Part shown: in pieces, positions 40,948 to 47,580 of the stretch | Position numbering within the stretch: position 1 is the stretch's first letter | How the letters are laid out: each line of letters opens with the position of its first letter | Origin: Ensifer sp. BR816 | GTDB taxonomy: Bacteria; Pseudomonadota; Alphaproteobacteria; Rhizobiales; Rhizobiaceae | Length of the DNA: 64,000 nt | NCBI RefSeq assembly: GCF_000378985.1 | Contig: NZ_KB905372.1 | Coordinates: forward strand, 62,001 to 126,000 | Reading direction: 5' to 3' | Notes under the pieces: generated by a model | Databases searched by the model: none | Seen by the model: the letters and a program-made list of their open reading frames with translations, nothing else | What the model was told of the DNA's origin: nothing | Translations under genes and position numbers: made by a program

Positions 40948-42267
40948 TCATCGCGATTTCGGCCTCTGCAGGCTCTTCAACAGCGAATCCGACACCTGCA
41001 GGCGATCCCCGGCTTCAGCCGTATCATTCGATCGGCCCCTATCCAGGTTGTCGGTCTGCTTTTGCGCGTCGAGTTTCGCCCGGAGCAAGGCCATGACCAT
41101 CGGCCAGGTCGAGAACTTCCCGTCTTTGGCGCGATCGGTCAGGCTGCGCAGATAGCCACCGGCGTTGTTGATCTGATCGGCCCTCTGGTAGATTCCGGCC
41201 AGCGTGATCCCCGCATGCTGCTCGCCCATGACCTCGCATGCTTCCCGCCAAGCGCTCTGGCTGATCCCCAGCATCGGCCGGGCGACCTCCGCCGCGGCGA
41301 GCAAGTCGCGCCAGTGCCGGATTGCCCCTCCGCGCGCCAGTTCGCGAATTTCGGGGCAAGCATCCAGTACGATCCCCAATGGCAGATCTCGCCTCGGCAG
41401 GCTCCGTACGTTGTCGGTTTCGGCAGCGTTGCCGTCCGCTTCATCTTTTTCTCCTAGGCCGTATTCAGATTCAAAATTAGAGTCTGGTTTTGAATTCTGT
41501 ATGTGACGACCGGAATGGGACTCATTGGCGTCCAGATTCTGCAATTTCACGAATGATTCCAACACTTCACGGATTTCAACATAGAGCTCGTGAAGTGCCT
41601 GGGTAATCTCCTCCACAAGCTGCCTGGGTGCGGAGCGCGGCAGTTGCGCAATAATCGCCTGGTAGGTCTGTGTGACCCTGCCCCAGTTGCCAGGAACGTT
41701 CTCTTCAATGCCGGTTTCAACCATCTTGACGATGTCACGCCGGAGCAACGTCAAGCGCTCCTTGGCAACGCGAAAAGCCTTCTTCTCGGTCTGCATTGCT
41801 TCCACCAGCTCGCGAAACTCGTCTGCTCGCGCCACGATCGGCGACAAGTCGAAGCCGTAGGCCTGCTCGACCTCTCCTCTCCGGTCCTTGCGGGCGAAGC
41901 GCTTGCCGTTGGGGCTATCGCGGCGGATGATCAAGCCGCAGTCGACAAGGACCGCGATATGCCTGCGCAGCGTCGTGGGCGGCATACCGTTGGCCCGTGC
42001 CGCGAGTTGTTCATTCGAGGGCCAGACGATAAGTTCACCATTTCCGGAGAGCGTGGTTTCCGGATGGAACGTCAGTAGGGCGTTGAGGATCGTGAGGGAG
42101 CGATCTGTAGCACCGATCAGTTCGCGCGCTTCGCGGATGTGCTGAAAGACCTGCCACTTGTGAGCGACAGTTTCGGGTGAGACAGCCTTCGCCGTCATCT
42201 GGCTTGCTATGTGGCCGAGCATCATCGGCCGCCGCCCAAAGGGCGTCGTTGAGATATGCCTGTGCAT
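40948..42267 (-). CDS. repC: Replication initiator RepC
   Basis: A 439-residue RepC, the initiator of repABC replicons. The N-terminal half has the winged-helix initiator region (LTILNALLTFHPETTLSGNG, WPSNEQLAARANGMPPTTLR, GFDLSPIVAR); the C terminus has IRHWRDLLAAAEVARPMLGI and NNAGGYLRSLTDRA. The family is limited to alphaproteobacterial plasmids, and the replication origin is usually inside repC. ATG 42267 is preceded by AAGGAA. Translation is controlled by the antisense RNA encoded on the opposite strand between repB and repC. Confidence 0.93.
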   Translation of the reverse strand: MHRHISTTPFGRRPMMLGHIASQMTAKAVSPETVAHKWQVFQHIREARELIGATDRSLTILNALLTFHPETTLSGNGELIVWPSNEQLAARANGMPPTTLRRHIAVLVDCGLIIRRDSPNGKRFARKDRRGEVEQAYGFDLSPIVARADEFRELVEAMQTEKKAFRVAKERLTLLRRDIVKMVETGIEENVPGNWGRVTQTYQAIIAQLPRSAPRQLVEEITQALHELYVEIREVLESFVKLQNLDANESHSGRHIQNSKPDSNFESEYGLGEKDEADGNAAETDNVRSLPRRDLPLGIVLDACPEIRELARGGAIRHWRDLLAAAEVARPMLGISQSAWREACEVMGEQHAGITLAGIYQRADQINNAGGYLRSLTDRAKDGKFSTWPMVMALLRAKLDAQKQTDNLDRGRSNDTAEAGDRLQVSDSLLKSLQRPKSR

Positions 42268-42369
42268 TTCCTTTTACCTTTCGTTAGGCAAAAGAAATTT
42301 GCTCGCCGGAACGGCGTTGAGCCTCAGAAGGCTCTTGACGGCGATTCTCGGAAATGCGATTCTCTTAGT

Positions 42370-42418
42370 TGCGACACTACAGAGAAGGGGTTCCGAAATT
42401 CGTTTCGGGGCCTTTTTC
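42370..42418 (+). ncRNA. repE: Counter-transcribed RNA (RepE/incA type) in the repB-repC gap
   Basis: repABC plasmids encode a 50-60 nt antisense RNA between repB and repC, read against the operon. On the plus strand here, a -35-like TTGACG (42335-42340) and a weak -10 around 42358-42364 lie before a strong terminator. The start is estimated, not determined. The RNA would pair with the repC leader and limit initiator synthesis, setting copy number and incompatibility. Confidence 0.65.
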
Positions 42419-42422
42419 TTTT
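42389..42422 (+). terminator. Rho-independent terminator of the antisense RNA
   Basis: GGTTCCGAAA pairs with TTTCGGGGCC in a 10-bp stem (two G-U pairs) closed by a TTCG tetraloop, followed by TTTTTCTTTT. This is a textbook terminator on the plus strand and fixes the 3' end of the antisense RNA. Confidence 0.85.
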
Positions 42423-42471
42423 GCGGGTGGTGATAATCTACTGTTGTCCAGCGAGCCTATCGATCAAGGCC

Positions 42472-43485
42472 TCACTCTGGGTCGGCGTTTCCTCCTCCGC
42501 TCGTTTCAATAAATTGGACGTAGAGACGATCCAATTGGTCTGCGACATATTCTCCGAAGGACGGCACCAGTTTCTCATCAAAAATTAAGGCCGTCCTTCC
42601 CGCCTCCTGCTGAATGCGCGCCGCTTTTTTGCCCTTCGGCGTACTCCAGGCTTTTACTTTCTTGGAAGGTTTCGTCGTGCGCTTTGATGCAATATCGAAA
42701 ACGAGCGCGAAACGAGCATCGCTATCCGCAGCTTTAAACGATCCAGATTCCAGAACCGTCTCGACCGCCTCCTTGATCCTAGGTTTCCCAAGGCTGTCGG
42801 CGAGAGCCACCCAACGCGACCTACCGACTTTCGAGGCCGGACCGATCTGAACAGCGAGCCTTTCTGGTATGCTCCGCGCAACGGCTATATACCGGCTTAT
42901 ATCAGCCTTGTCCGTTGATAGTGCCGCGGTGATGGTCGCCCGATCAAATCCAGCGTCTTCAAGTCGGAGTGCAAAGAGCGCTTTCTCGATAAACGAAAGA
43001 TCGGCTCGGTCTAGATTCTCCCGCCCTTGAGCGACGACCAACTCGCGATCTGTGAGAGTACGGACAATAGCCGATACCTCTAGACCCAAATCGGCGGCAG
43101 CCCGCAACCGACGCCGACCATATGCGATCTGATAGCGGCCAGTCTTTTCCGGATGAGGTCGAACAAGAATCGGAATTTGCTGCCCGTTCTCCGCAATACT
43201 TGCCTTGAGTTGATCGAATTTCGGATCGATGGCTGTCGGCAACCGATCGGCAATCGTAGATCCCTCCACCGTTGAAGGATCTAGGGAAACAACGACCTCG
43301 CCAGAAGCCAATTGATCCTGAAGTCGGGCAGCGTTTTTGGCTCCCTCTGCCATTTCCTGTAACGAAGAGCCCATTGCCGAGATCGCGCCTGTACGTACAC
43401 GAGCAGCTGATTTATCAGCTGTGGCTTTCTCGCTCGCCACAGGCTTCTTGAGGAACAATGAGTCGATTGCGTCTTTACGGCTCAT
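42472..43485 (-). CDS. repB: Partition protein RepB (ParB family)
   Basis: A 337-residue ParB-type protein starting MSRKDAIDSLFLKKP, typical of RepB. The ParB N-terminal CTP-binding region includes DQLKASIAENGQQIPILVRP and GRYQIAYGRRRLRAAADLGL; the HTH is near LSFIEKALFALRLEDAGFDR. It binds the two parS palindromes upstream in repD and helps RepA segregate the plasmid and repress the operon. Its ATG 43485 overlaps the repD stop (ATGA). Confidence 0.93.
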   Translation of the reverse strand: MSRKDAIDSLFLKKPVASEKATADKSAARVRTGAISAMGSSLQEMAEGAKNAARLQDQLASGEVVVSLDPSTVEGSTIADRLPTAIDPKFDQLKASIAENGQQIPILVRPHPEKTGRYQIAYGRRRLRAAADLGLEVSAIVRTLTDRELVVAQGRENLDRADLSFIEKALFALRLEDAGFDRATITAALSTDKADISRYIAVARSIPERLAVQIGPASKVGRSRWVALADSLGKPRIKEAVETVLESGSFKAADSDARFALVFDIASKRTTKPSKKVKAWSTPKGKKAARIQQEAGRTALIFDEKLVPSFGEYVADQLDRLYVQFIETSGGGNADPE

Positions 43486-43718
43486 GGCATTAACCCCTGC
43501 GGCCTAGTTCTCACGCGATTGATTTCCGCTGATTTGCGTAGCCTGTTGGGAGCTCCCAACAAACCTTGGCGGAACGAAAAGTGCAGGAAATCACCCGAAA
43601 TTTTCAAATTGGAATACGGCAGAAAAGCACTGCGGAGAGCCATCAAGAAGTTCGTAAATGGAACATTCCTGTTGGGAGCTCCCAACAACAGGTGGTCATA
43701 GTCCGCAACAGCCGTCAT
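43482..43718 (-). CDS. repD: RepD-like small protein carrying both parS sites
   Basis: ATG 43718 overlaps the repA stop as ATGA, and the frame ends at 43482, overlapping the repB start again as ATGA. This gives 78 codons of coupled translation. The two parS palindromes lie in frame and are read as repeated LLGAPNR. Ti plasmids of the pTiR10 type have a repD of similar size and position containing two RepB-binding sites. The protein's function is unclear, and the frame may exist mainly to couple repB translation. Confidence 0.65.
   Translation of the reverse strand: MTAVADYDHLLLGAPNRNVPFTNFLMALRSAFLPYSNLKISGDFLHFSFRQGLLGAPNRLRKSAEINRVRTRPQGLMP
43545..43560. promoter_or_regulatory. parS: parS site 1
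   Basis: GTTGGGAGCTCCCAAC is a perfect 16-bp palindrome matching the repABC centromere pattern GTT-N4-GC-N4-AAC. It lies inside repD between repA and repB and is the expected RepB-binding site. Confidence 0.9.
43671..43686. promoter_or_regulatory. parS: parS site 2
   Basis: A second perfect copy of GTTGGGAGCTCCCAAC, 126 bases start to start from the first. Paired sites between repA and repB serve both partition and autorepression in Ti-type repABC plasmids. Confidence 0.9.
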
Positions 43719-44932
43719 GCCCGGCCCCACGCAGTTTTGATCAAGGCCTCGATTTCGGCATTTACCGAATCCAAAGCTTCCATTGCACGGTCATATGTAG
43801 ACCGCGTCAGATTCTCTCTCCCAATCTCATAGAGAGTCTGCTTCGTGAGGCCAGCATCCGAGACCGCCGCAGACTTCACCATTGGATTGGTGAGGACATG
43901 GTCGTCAAACATGTTGCGCAATAGAGCGGCGACCTTCGTCTGCGGTGCGTCCTGAGGCTCGAAACGAGTGAGCAAGTAGCGGATGAAGTCGTATTGGAGA
44001 TTCCCCCCGGCCTCCTTCACGACACCCAGAAGGTCGCGGGTCATAAGCAGGAACTGACTCATGGAGGCTATGTCGAGCATCTGAGGATGCACCGTGATGA
44101 CCATTGATGTCGCGGCACACAAGCCACCGAGCGTCAAGAAGCCAAGCTGGGGAGGGCAGTCAATAACGACGACGTCATAATCATCGGCAACTTCGTCGAG
44201 CGCCTCTGCGACGCGGGTGAAAAACAGCCCATCGCGTGAGCCGCGACCGGCCAGGGCCTTTGGAGTCGTGTGTTCAAACTCCATGAGCTCGAGATTTCCG
44301 GGAACGAGATGGAGGCCATCAAAATAAGTCGGACGGATGACCTCTCTAAGTGACCGCCTCGAGTCATCATACCGGATCGCCGCATATAGCGTCTCGTTGG
44401 AACCCACATCCGTCTCCGGCAGAACACCGAGGAGTGCCGAAAGGCTAGCCTGCGGATCTAGGTCGACCGCGAGAACCCTGTATCCCTGCAGCGCAAGATA
44501 CTGAGCAAGGTGAGCTGAAGTGGTCGTCTTGCCAGAGCCCCCCTTGAAGTTCGTTACCGCGATGACCTGTAAATGCTCCGAGCCGCGCCTATGGGGTACA
44601 AACTCCGTGCTTTCGCGCCCACGGGCAGAACCCGCCAGCATATGCCGTATCTCATTTATCTGTCCGAGGGTGTAGAAGCGTCTTCCATTGCTGGCGAGTT
44701 CAGGCTGCGGGCCTTCACCTGCCAGGGTCATCTTTCGAAGAGTCGAGTCAGATATCTTCATTAGGCGCGCTGCTTCACCGGACGTGAACTTGCGCAAACT
44801 CTTGTGCGAAGTCGGAGGAAACAGAGCTTCGCTCATAGCTTGCAGCTGAGAGCTCAGCTGTTCAGCGTGCTCACCTATGGTGACATCTACCGAAGGGCGA
44901 TCATTTCGGGATACGGCAGCGACTTTGCTCAC
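43715..44932 (-). CDS. repA: Partition ATPase RepA (ParA family)
   Basis: A ParA-type ATPase of about 405 residues. An N-terminal HTH (FTSGEAARLMKISDSTLRKM) precedes the deviant Walker A KGGSGKTTTSAHLAQYLA and the Walker B VVVIDCPPQLGFL. The start is uncertain: GTG 44932 gives SKVAAVSRNDRPSV; GTG 44950 would add six residues but lies inside an inverted repeat that looks like the repA operator. With RepB it segregates the plasmid and represses its own promoter. Genes run repA-repD-repB-repC leftward, diverging from traI. Confidence 0.92.
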   Translation of the reverse strand: MSKVAAVSRNDRPSVDVTIGEHAEQLSSQLQAMSEALFPPTSHKSLRKFTSGEAARLMKISDSTLRKMTLAGEGPQPELASNGRRFYTLGQINEIRHMLAGSARGRESTEFVPHRRGSEHLQVIAVTNFKGGSGKTTTSAHLAQYLALQGYRVLAVDLDPQASLSALLGVLPETDVGSNETLYAAIRYDDSRRSLREVIRPTYFDGLHLVPGNLELMEFEHTTPKALAGRGSRDGLFFTRVAEALDEVADDYDVVVIDCPPQLGFLTLGGLCAATSMVITVHPQMLDIASMSQFLLMTRDLLGVVKEAGGNLQYDFIRYLLTRFEPQDAPQTKVAALLRNMFDDHVLTNPMVKSAAVSDAGLTKQTLYEIGRENLTRSTYDRAMEALDSVNAEIEALIKTAWGRA

Positions 44933-44945
44933 GGTGAAATCTCTT

Positions 44946-44984
44946 GTCACGGTTAATCGGCATGTAATGCCATTTTTCCGTGAC
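44946..44984. promoter_or_regulatory. Nested inverted repeat at the repA start, probable operator
   Basis: GTCACGG (44946-44952) and CCGTGAC (44978-44984) are perfect 7-bp arms. Within them GGCAT and ATGCC form a second dyad (44959-44971). Placed at the repA 5' end, this fits a RepA/RepB autorepression site. Confidence 0.5.
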
Positions 44985-45127
44985 GATTACTGAATGCGTG
45001 TTTGGTTGCAAGGCGTTTTTGGTTAACAAAAGATTAACGCGCTATCGCCTCCTTTAGGCCAAACGTGGAATAGTCATTTGTTATCTGATAGTTAGCGAAC
45101 TCATCCTCTTTGCGGCGACGTGTGAGA

Positions 45128-45143
45128 AATGCAGATCTGCATT
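45128..45143. promoter_or_regulatory. tra-box-like palindrome A between repA and traI
   Basis: AATGCAGATCTGCATT is a perfect 16-bp palindrome whose TGCAGATCTGCA core equals that of the TraR box of Ti plasmids. Outside it, ACGTGTG and CACACGT form a further inverted repeat. It lies nearer the repA side, so quorum sensing may also affect copy number. Confidence 0.65.
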
Positions 45144-45205
45144 GGTCATCCACACGTTAATTAAGCTCTTTCGCCGCACTAAACCCCGATTCGGCAGAAT
45201 CACCG

Positions 45206-45223
45206 AGGTGCAAAATTGCACCT
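45206..45223. promoter_or_regulatory. lux/tra-box-like palindrome B upstream of traI
   Basis: AGGTGCAAAATTGCACCT has 8-bp arms around two bases and lies 60 bases upstream of the traI start. It is almost identical to the palindrome at 4468-4485. A LuxR-type activator bound here would turn on traI and the trb operon, a positive-feedback arrangement. Confidence 0.7.
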
Positions 45224-45283
45224 AGCCACCACCGAGTCGTGGTGATTGATAGATGCGCAATTCGATTCTCAACGGAGTGGATC

Positions 45284-45916
45284 ATGCGCATTCTCGTCGT
45301 TTCGCCAGACCTTTATGAGCGCCATCGCAGCCTGCTGACGCAGATGCACCGCCTTCGTGCACTGATCTTTGGATCGCGCTTGAGCTGGGACGTGGAGATC
45401 GCGGCCGCCGAGGAGCGCGATGAGTATGACGCGGTTGGACCGACCTATATCCTGGCCGTGGACGCGACCGATCGGGTAGCGGGCTGCGCCCGGCTTCTTC
45501 CCGCCCTCGGGCCGACCATGCTGGAGCGGACCTTTCCCACGCTGCTGGCCACCGGCGCGCTCGCCGCTCACATGGGAATGGTCGAGAGCTCGCGCTTTTG
45601 CGTCGACACCTCCCTTGAAGCGGGCAGAGGAGGGGGCCAGCTGCACCAGGCGACCCTGACGATGTTTGCCGGCATCATCGAGTGGTCGATGACCAACGGC
45701 TACAGCGAGATCGTCACGGCGACCGATCTTCGCTTCGAACGCATCCTCAAACGTGCCGGATGGCCGATGCGGCGACTGGGCGAACCCGCCGCGATCGGCA
45801 ATACGACGGCCGTCGCCGGCATCCTGCCGGCCGATCGCACAAGCTTCGAGCGCGTTCTGCCGGCGGGATACCGTTCAACGCTCGCACCGGAAAATGATAT
45901 CAGGGGTGCGGCGTGA
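45284..45916 (+). CDS. traI: Acyl-homoserine-lactone synthase TraI
   Basis: A 210-residue LuxI-family enzyme starting MRILVVSPDLYERH; GGAG precedes ATG 45284. Conserved residues are present: R25, F29, W35, D46 and D49 in the ERDEYD segment, R70 in GCARLLP, and ESSRF further on. It makes an N-acyl homoserine lactone from S-adenosylmethionine and acyl-ACP. As in Ti plasmids it is the first gene of the mating-pair operon, and its stop overlaps trbB (GTGA). It is preceded by a lux-type box. The matching LuxR-type receptor is not in the window. Confidence 0.92.
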   Translation: MRILVVSPDLYERHRSLLTQMHRLRALIFGSRLSWDVEIAAAEERDEYDAVGPTYILAVDATDRVAGCARLLPALGPTMLERTFPTLLATGALAAHMGMVESSRFCVDTSLEAGRGGGQLHQATLTMFAGIIEWSMTNGYSEIVTATDLRFERILKRAGWPMRRLGEPAAIGNTTAVAGILPADRTSFERVLPAGYRSTLAPENDIRGAA

Positions 45917-46884
45917 CCCGGCTTCCCTCCCATTCGCGCCTGGTGCGCAAACTTCAGGATGCGCTGGGCGACCAGCTCTGCGTGGCGCTCGATGACACGA
46001 GCGTCGCCGAGATCATGCTTAATCCGGATGGGCGGCTGTTCATCGAGCGGCTTGGGCACGGCATCGCACCGGCCGGCGAACTGACAGCGGCGGCGGCCGA
46101 GGTCGTCATCGGCAGTGTGGCGCACGCCCTGCAGTCCGAAGCGGACCACGAGCAGCCGATCATATCCGGCGAGTTACCGATCGGCGGCCACCGGTTCGAA
46201 GGCCTGCTTCCCCCGGTCGTCTCGGCGCCGACGTTTACGATCCGCCGCCGGGCGTCGCGTCTCATTCCGCTCGACGAGTATGTGAAGAACAAGGTGATGA
46301 CCGAGACCCAGGCGTCTGTCCTGCGCAGCGCGATCTCATCGCGCATGAACATCGTGATCTCGGGCGGGACCGGGTCGGGCAAGACGACGCTTGCCAATGC
46401 CGTGATCGCTGAAATCGTCGCGACCGCGCCGGAGGATCGCATGGTGATCCTCGAGGACACCGCCGAAATCCAGTGCGCAGCCGAGAACGCCGTCTCGCTC
46501 CACACGAGCGACACGGTCGACATGGCACGGCTCCTCAAAAGCACGATGCGATTGCGCCCAGACAGGATCATCGTCGGCGAGGTGCGCGACGGCGCGGCCC
46601 TGACGCTGCTTAAGGCCTGGAATACCGGCCACCCCGGCGGCGTCACCACCGTGCATTCCAACACAGCGATGTCCGCGCTTCGGCGCCTTGAGCAGCTCAC
46701 CGCCGAGGCCAGCCAGCAGCCCATGCGCGAAGTGATCGGCGAAGCCGTCGACCTGGTCGTGTCGATCGAGCGGACCGGGCGCGGCCGGCGTGTGCGCGAC
46801 GTGATCCATGTCGAGGGTTTCAGGGGCACGACCTACCAGACCGAACACTATGCCCAGATCGATGAGGACAGTCATGCAGCGTAA
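45913..46884 (+). CDS. trbB: Conjugal transfer ATPase TrbB
   Basis: A 323-residue VirB11-type secretion ATPase starting at GTG 45913. Walker A SGGTGSGKTTLANA is near 150-160, the Asp box MVILEDTAEIQ near 180, and Walker B with the His box (RIIVGEVRDGAAL, HPGGVTTVHSN) near 220-250. It forms the hexameric cytoplasmic motor for pilus assembly and DNA transfer. It overlaps traI by four bases and trbC by 11, so is translationally coupled on both sides. Confidence 0.93.
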   Translation: MTRLPSHSRLVRKLQDALGDQLCVALDDTSVAEIMLNPDGRLFIERLGHGIAPAGELTAAAAEVVIGSVAHALQSEADHEQPIISGELPIGGHRFEGLLPPVVSAPTFTIRRRASRLIPLDEYVKNKVMTETQASVLRSAISSRMNIVISGGTGSGKTTLANAVIAEIVATAPEDRMVILEDTAEIQCAAENAVSLHTSDTVDMARLLKSTMRLRPDRIIVGEVRDGAALTLLKAWNTGHPGGVTTVHSNTAMSALRRLEQLTAEASQQPMREVIGEAVDLVVSIERTGRGRRVRDVIHVEGFRGTTYQTEHYAQIDEDSHAA

Positions 46885-47278
46885 GCGTCATCCCCTATTC
46901 ACCGGCGGTGCCCTTCTCCTGGTGTCGATGATTCTGGCAGCGCCAGCGCTTGCGTCATCGGGGGGCGGCGGCCTCCCCTGGGAGTCGCCGCTGCAACAGA
47001 TCCAGCAATCGATCACCGGCCCTGTCGCCGGCTTCATTGCGCTCGCAGCCGTGGCAATCGCCGGCGGCATGCTGATCTTCGGGGGTGAGCTCAACGACTT
47101 TGCGCGACGGCTTTGCTACATCGCGCTGGTCGGCGGCGTCCTGCTTGGGGCGACCCAGATCGTCGGCCTGTTTGGTGCGACCGGTGCGACGATCGGCAGC
47201 CTCGAGCCACAGATACGGGATAGTCTGGCAAGCCAGACCGAGCTTGCGCATCCGAAAGGGGAGGGGGCTCGTGGCTGA
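46874..47278 (+). CDS. trbC: Conjugal pilin TrbC
   Basis: A 134-residue VirB2/TrbC-type pilin precursor. A basic start (MQRKRHPLFTG) leads into a signal sequence ending near ALASSGGG, followed by two hydrophobic segments (about 57-77 and 87-107) separated by a short polar loop. Length and topology are those of TrbC, which is cut and in some systems cyclised to form the conjugative pilus. ATG 46874 overlaps trbB by 11 bases. Confidence 0.88.
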   Translation: MQRKRHPLFTGGALLLVSMILAAPALASSGGGGLPWESPLQQIQQSITGPVAGFIALAAVAIAGGMLIFGGELNDFARRLCYIALVGGVLLGATQIVGLFGATGATIGSLEPQIRDSLASQTELAHPKGEGARG

Positions 47279-47570
47279 CACCGTCTCCAACCTTGTGCGC
47301 TCACGGATCCATCGCGCCTTGTCACGCCCCAATCTGCTGATGGGTGCGGATCGCGAGCTTGTGCTCCTGAGCGGGCTCGCGGCCGTCATCCTGATCTTCG
47401 TCGTGCTCACCTGGTATGCGGCGATCTTTGGGCTGGCGCTCTGGCTCGTGACCATTGCCGCGCTTCGGATGATGGCGAAGGCCGATCCGTTGATGCGCCG
47501 CGTCTATCTGCGGCACGTCTCCTACAAGTCCTCATACAGGGCGACATCGACGCCCTGGCGGCGCTATTGA
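47271..47570 (+). CDS. trbD: Conjugal transfer protein TrbD
   Basis: A 99-residue VirB3-type inner-membrane protein starting at GTG 47271 (ADTVSNLVRSRIHRALSRPN). A long hydrophobic stretch (about 33-65) forms one or two membrane helices; the C terminus is basic and aromatic. It overlaps trbC by eight bases and is followed by trbE, as in Ti-type operons. Confidence 0.88.
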   Translation: MADTVSNLVRSRIHRALSRPNLLMGADRELVLLSGLAAVILIFVVLTWYAAIFGLALWLVTIAALRMMAKADPLMRRVYLRHVSYKSSYRATSTPWRRY

Positions 47571-47580
47571 GGCGGCAAAT

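Noticed and set aside
43519..43701. Plus-strand frame reading LLGAPNK across the parS sites
   Set aside because: It exists only because parS is palindromic; the minus-strand repD frame has ATGA coupling on both sides.
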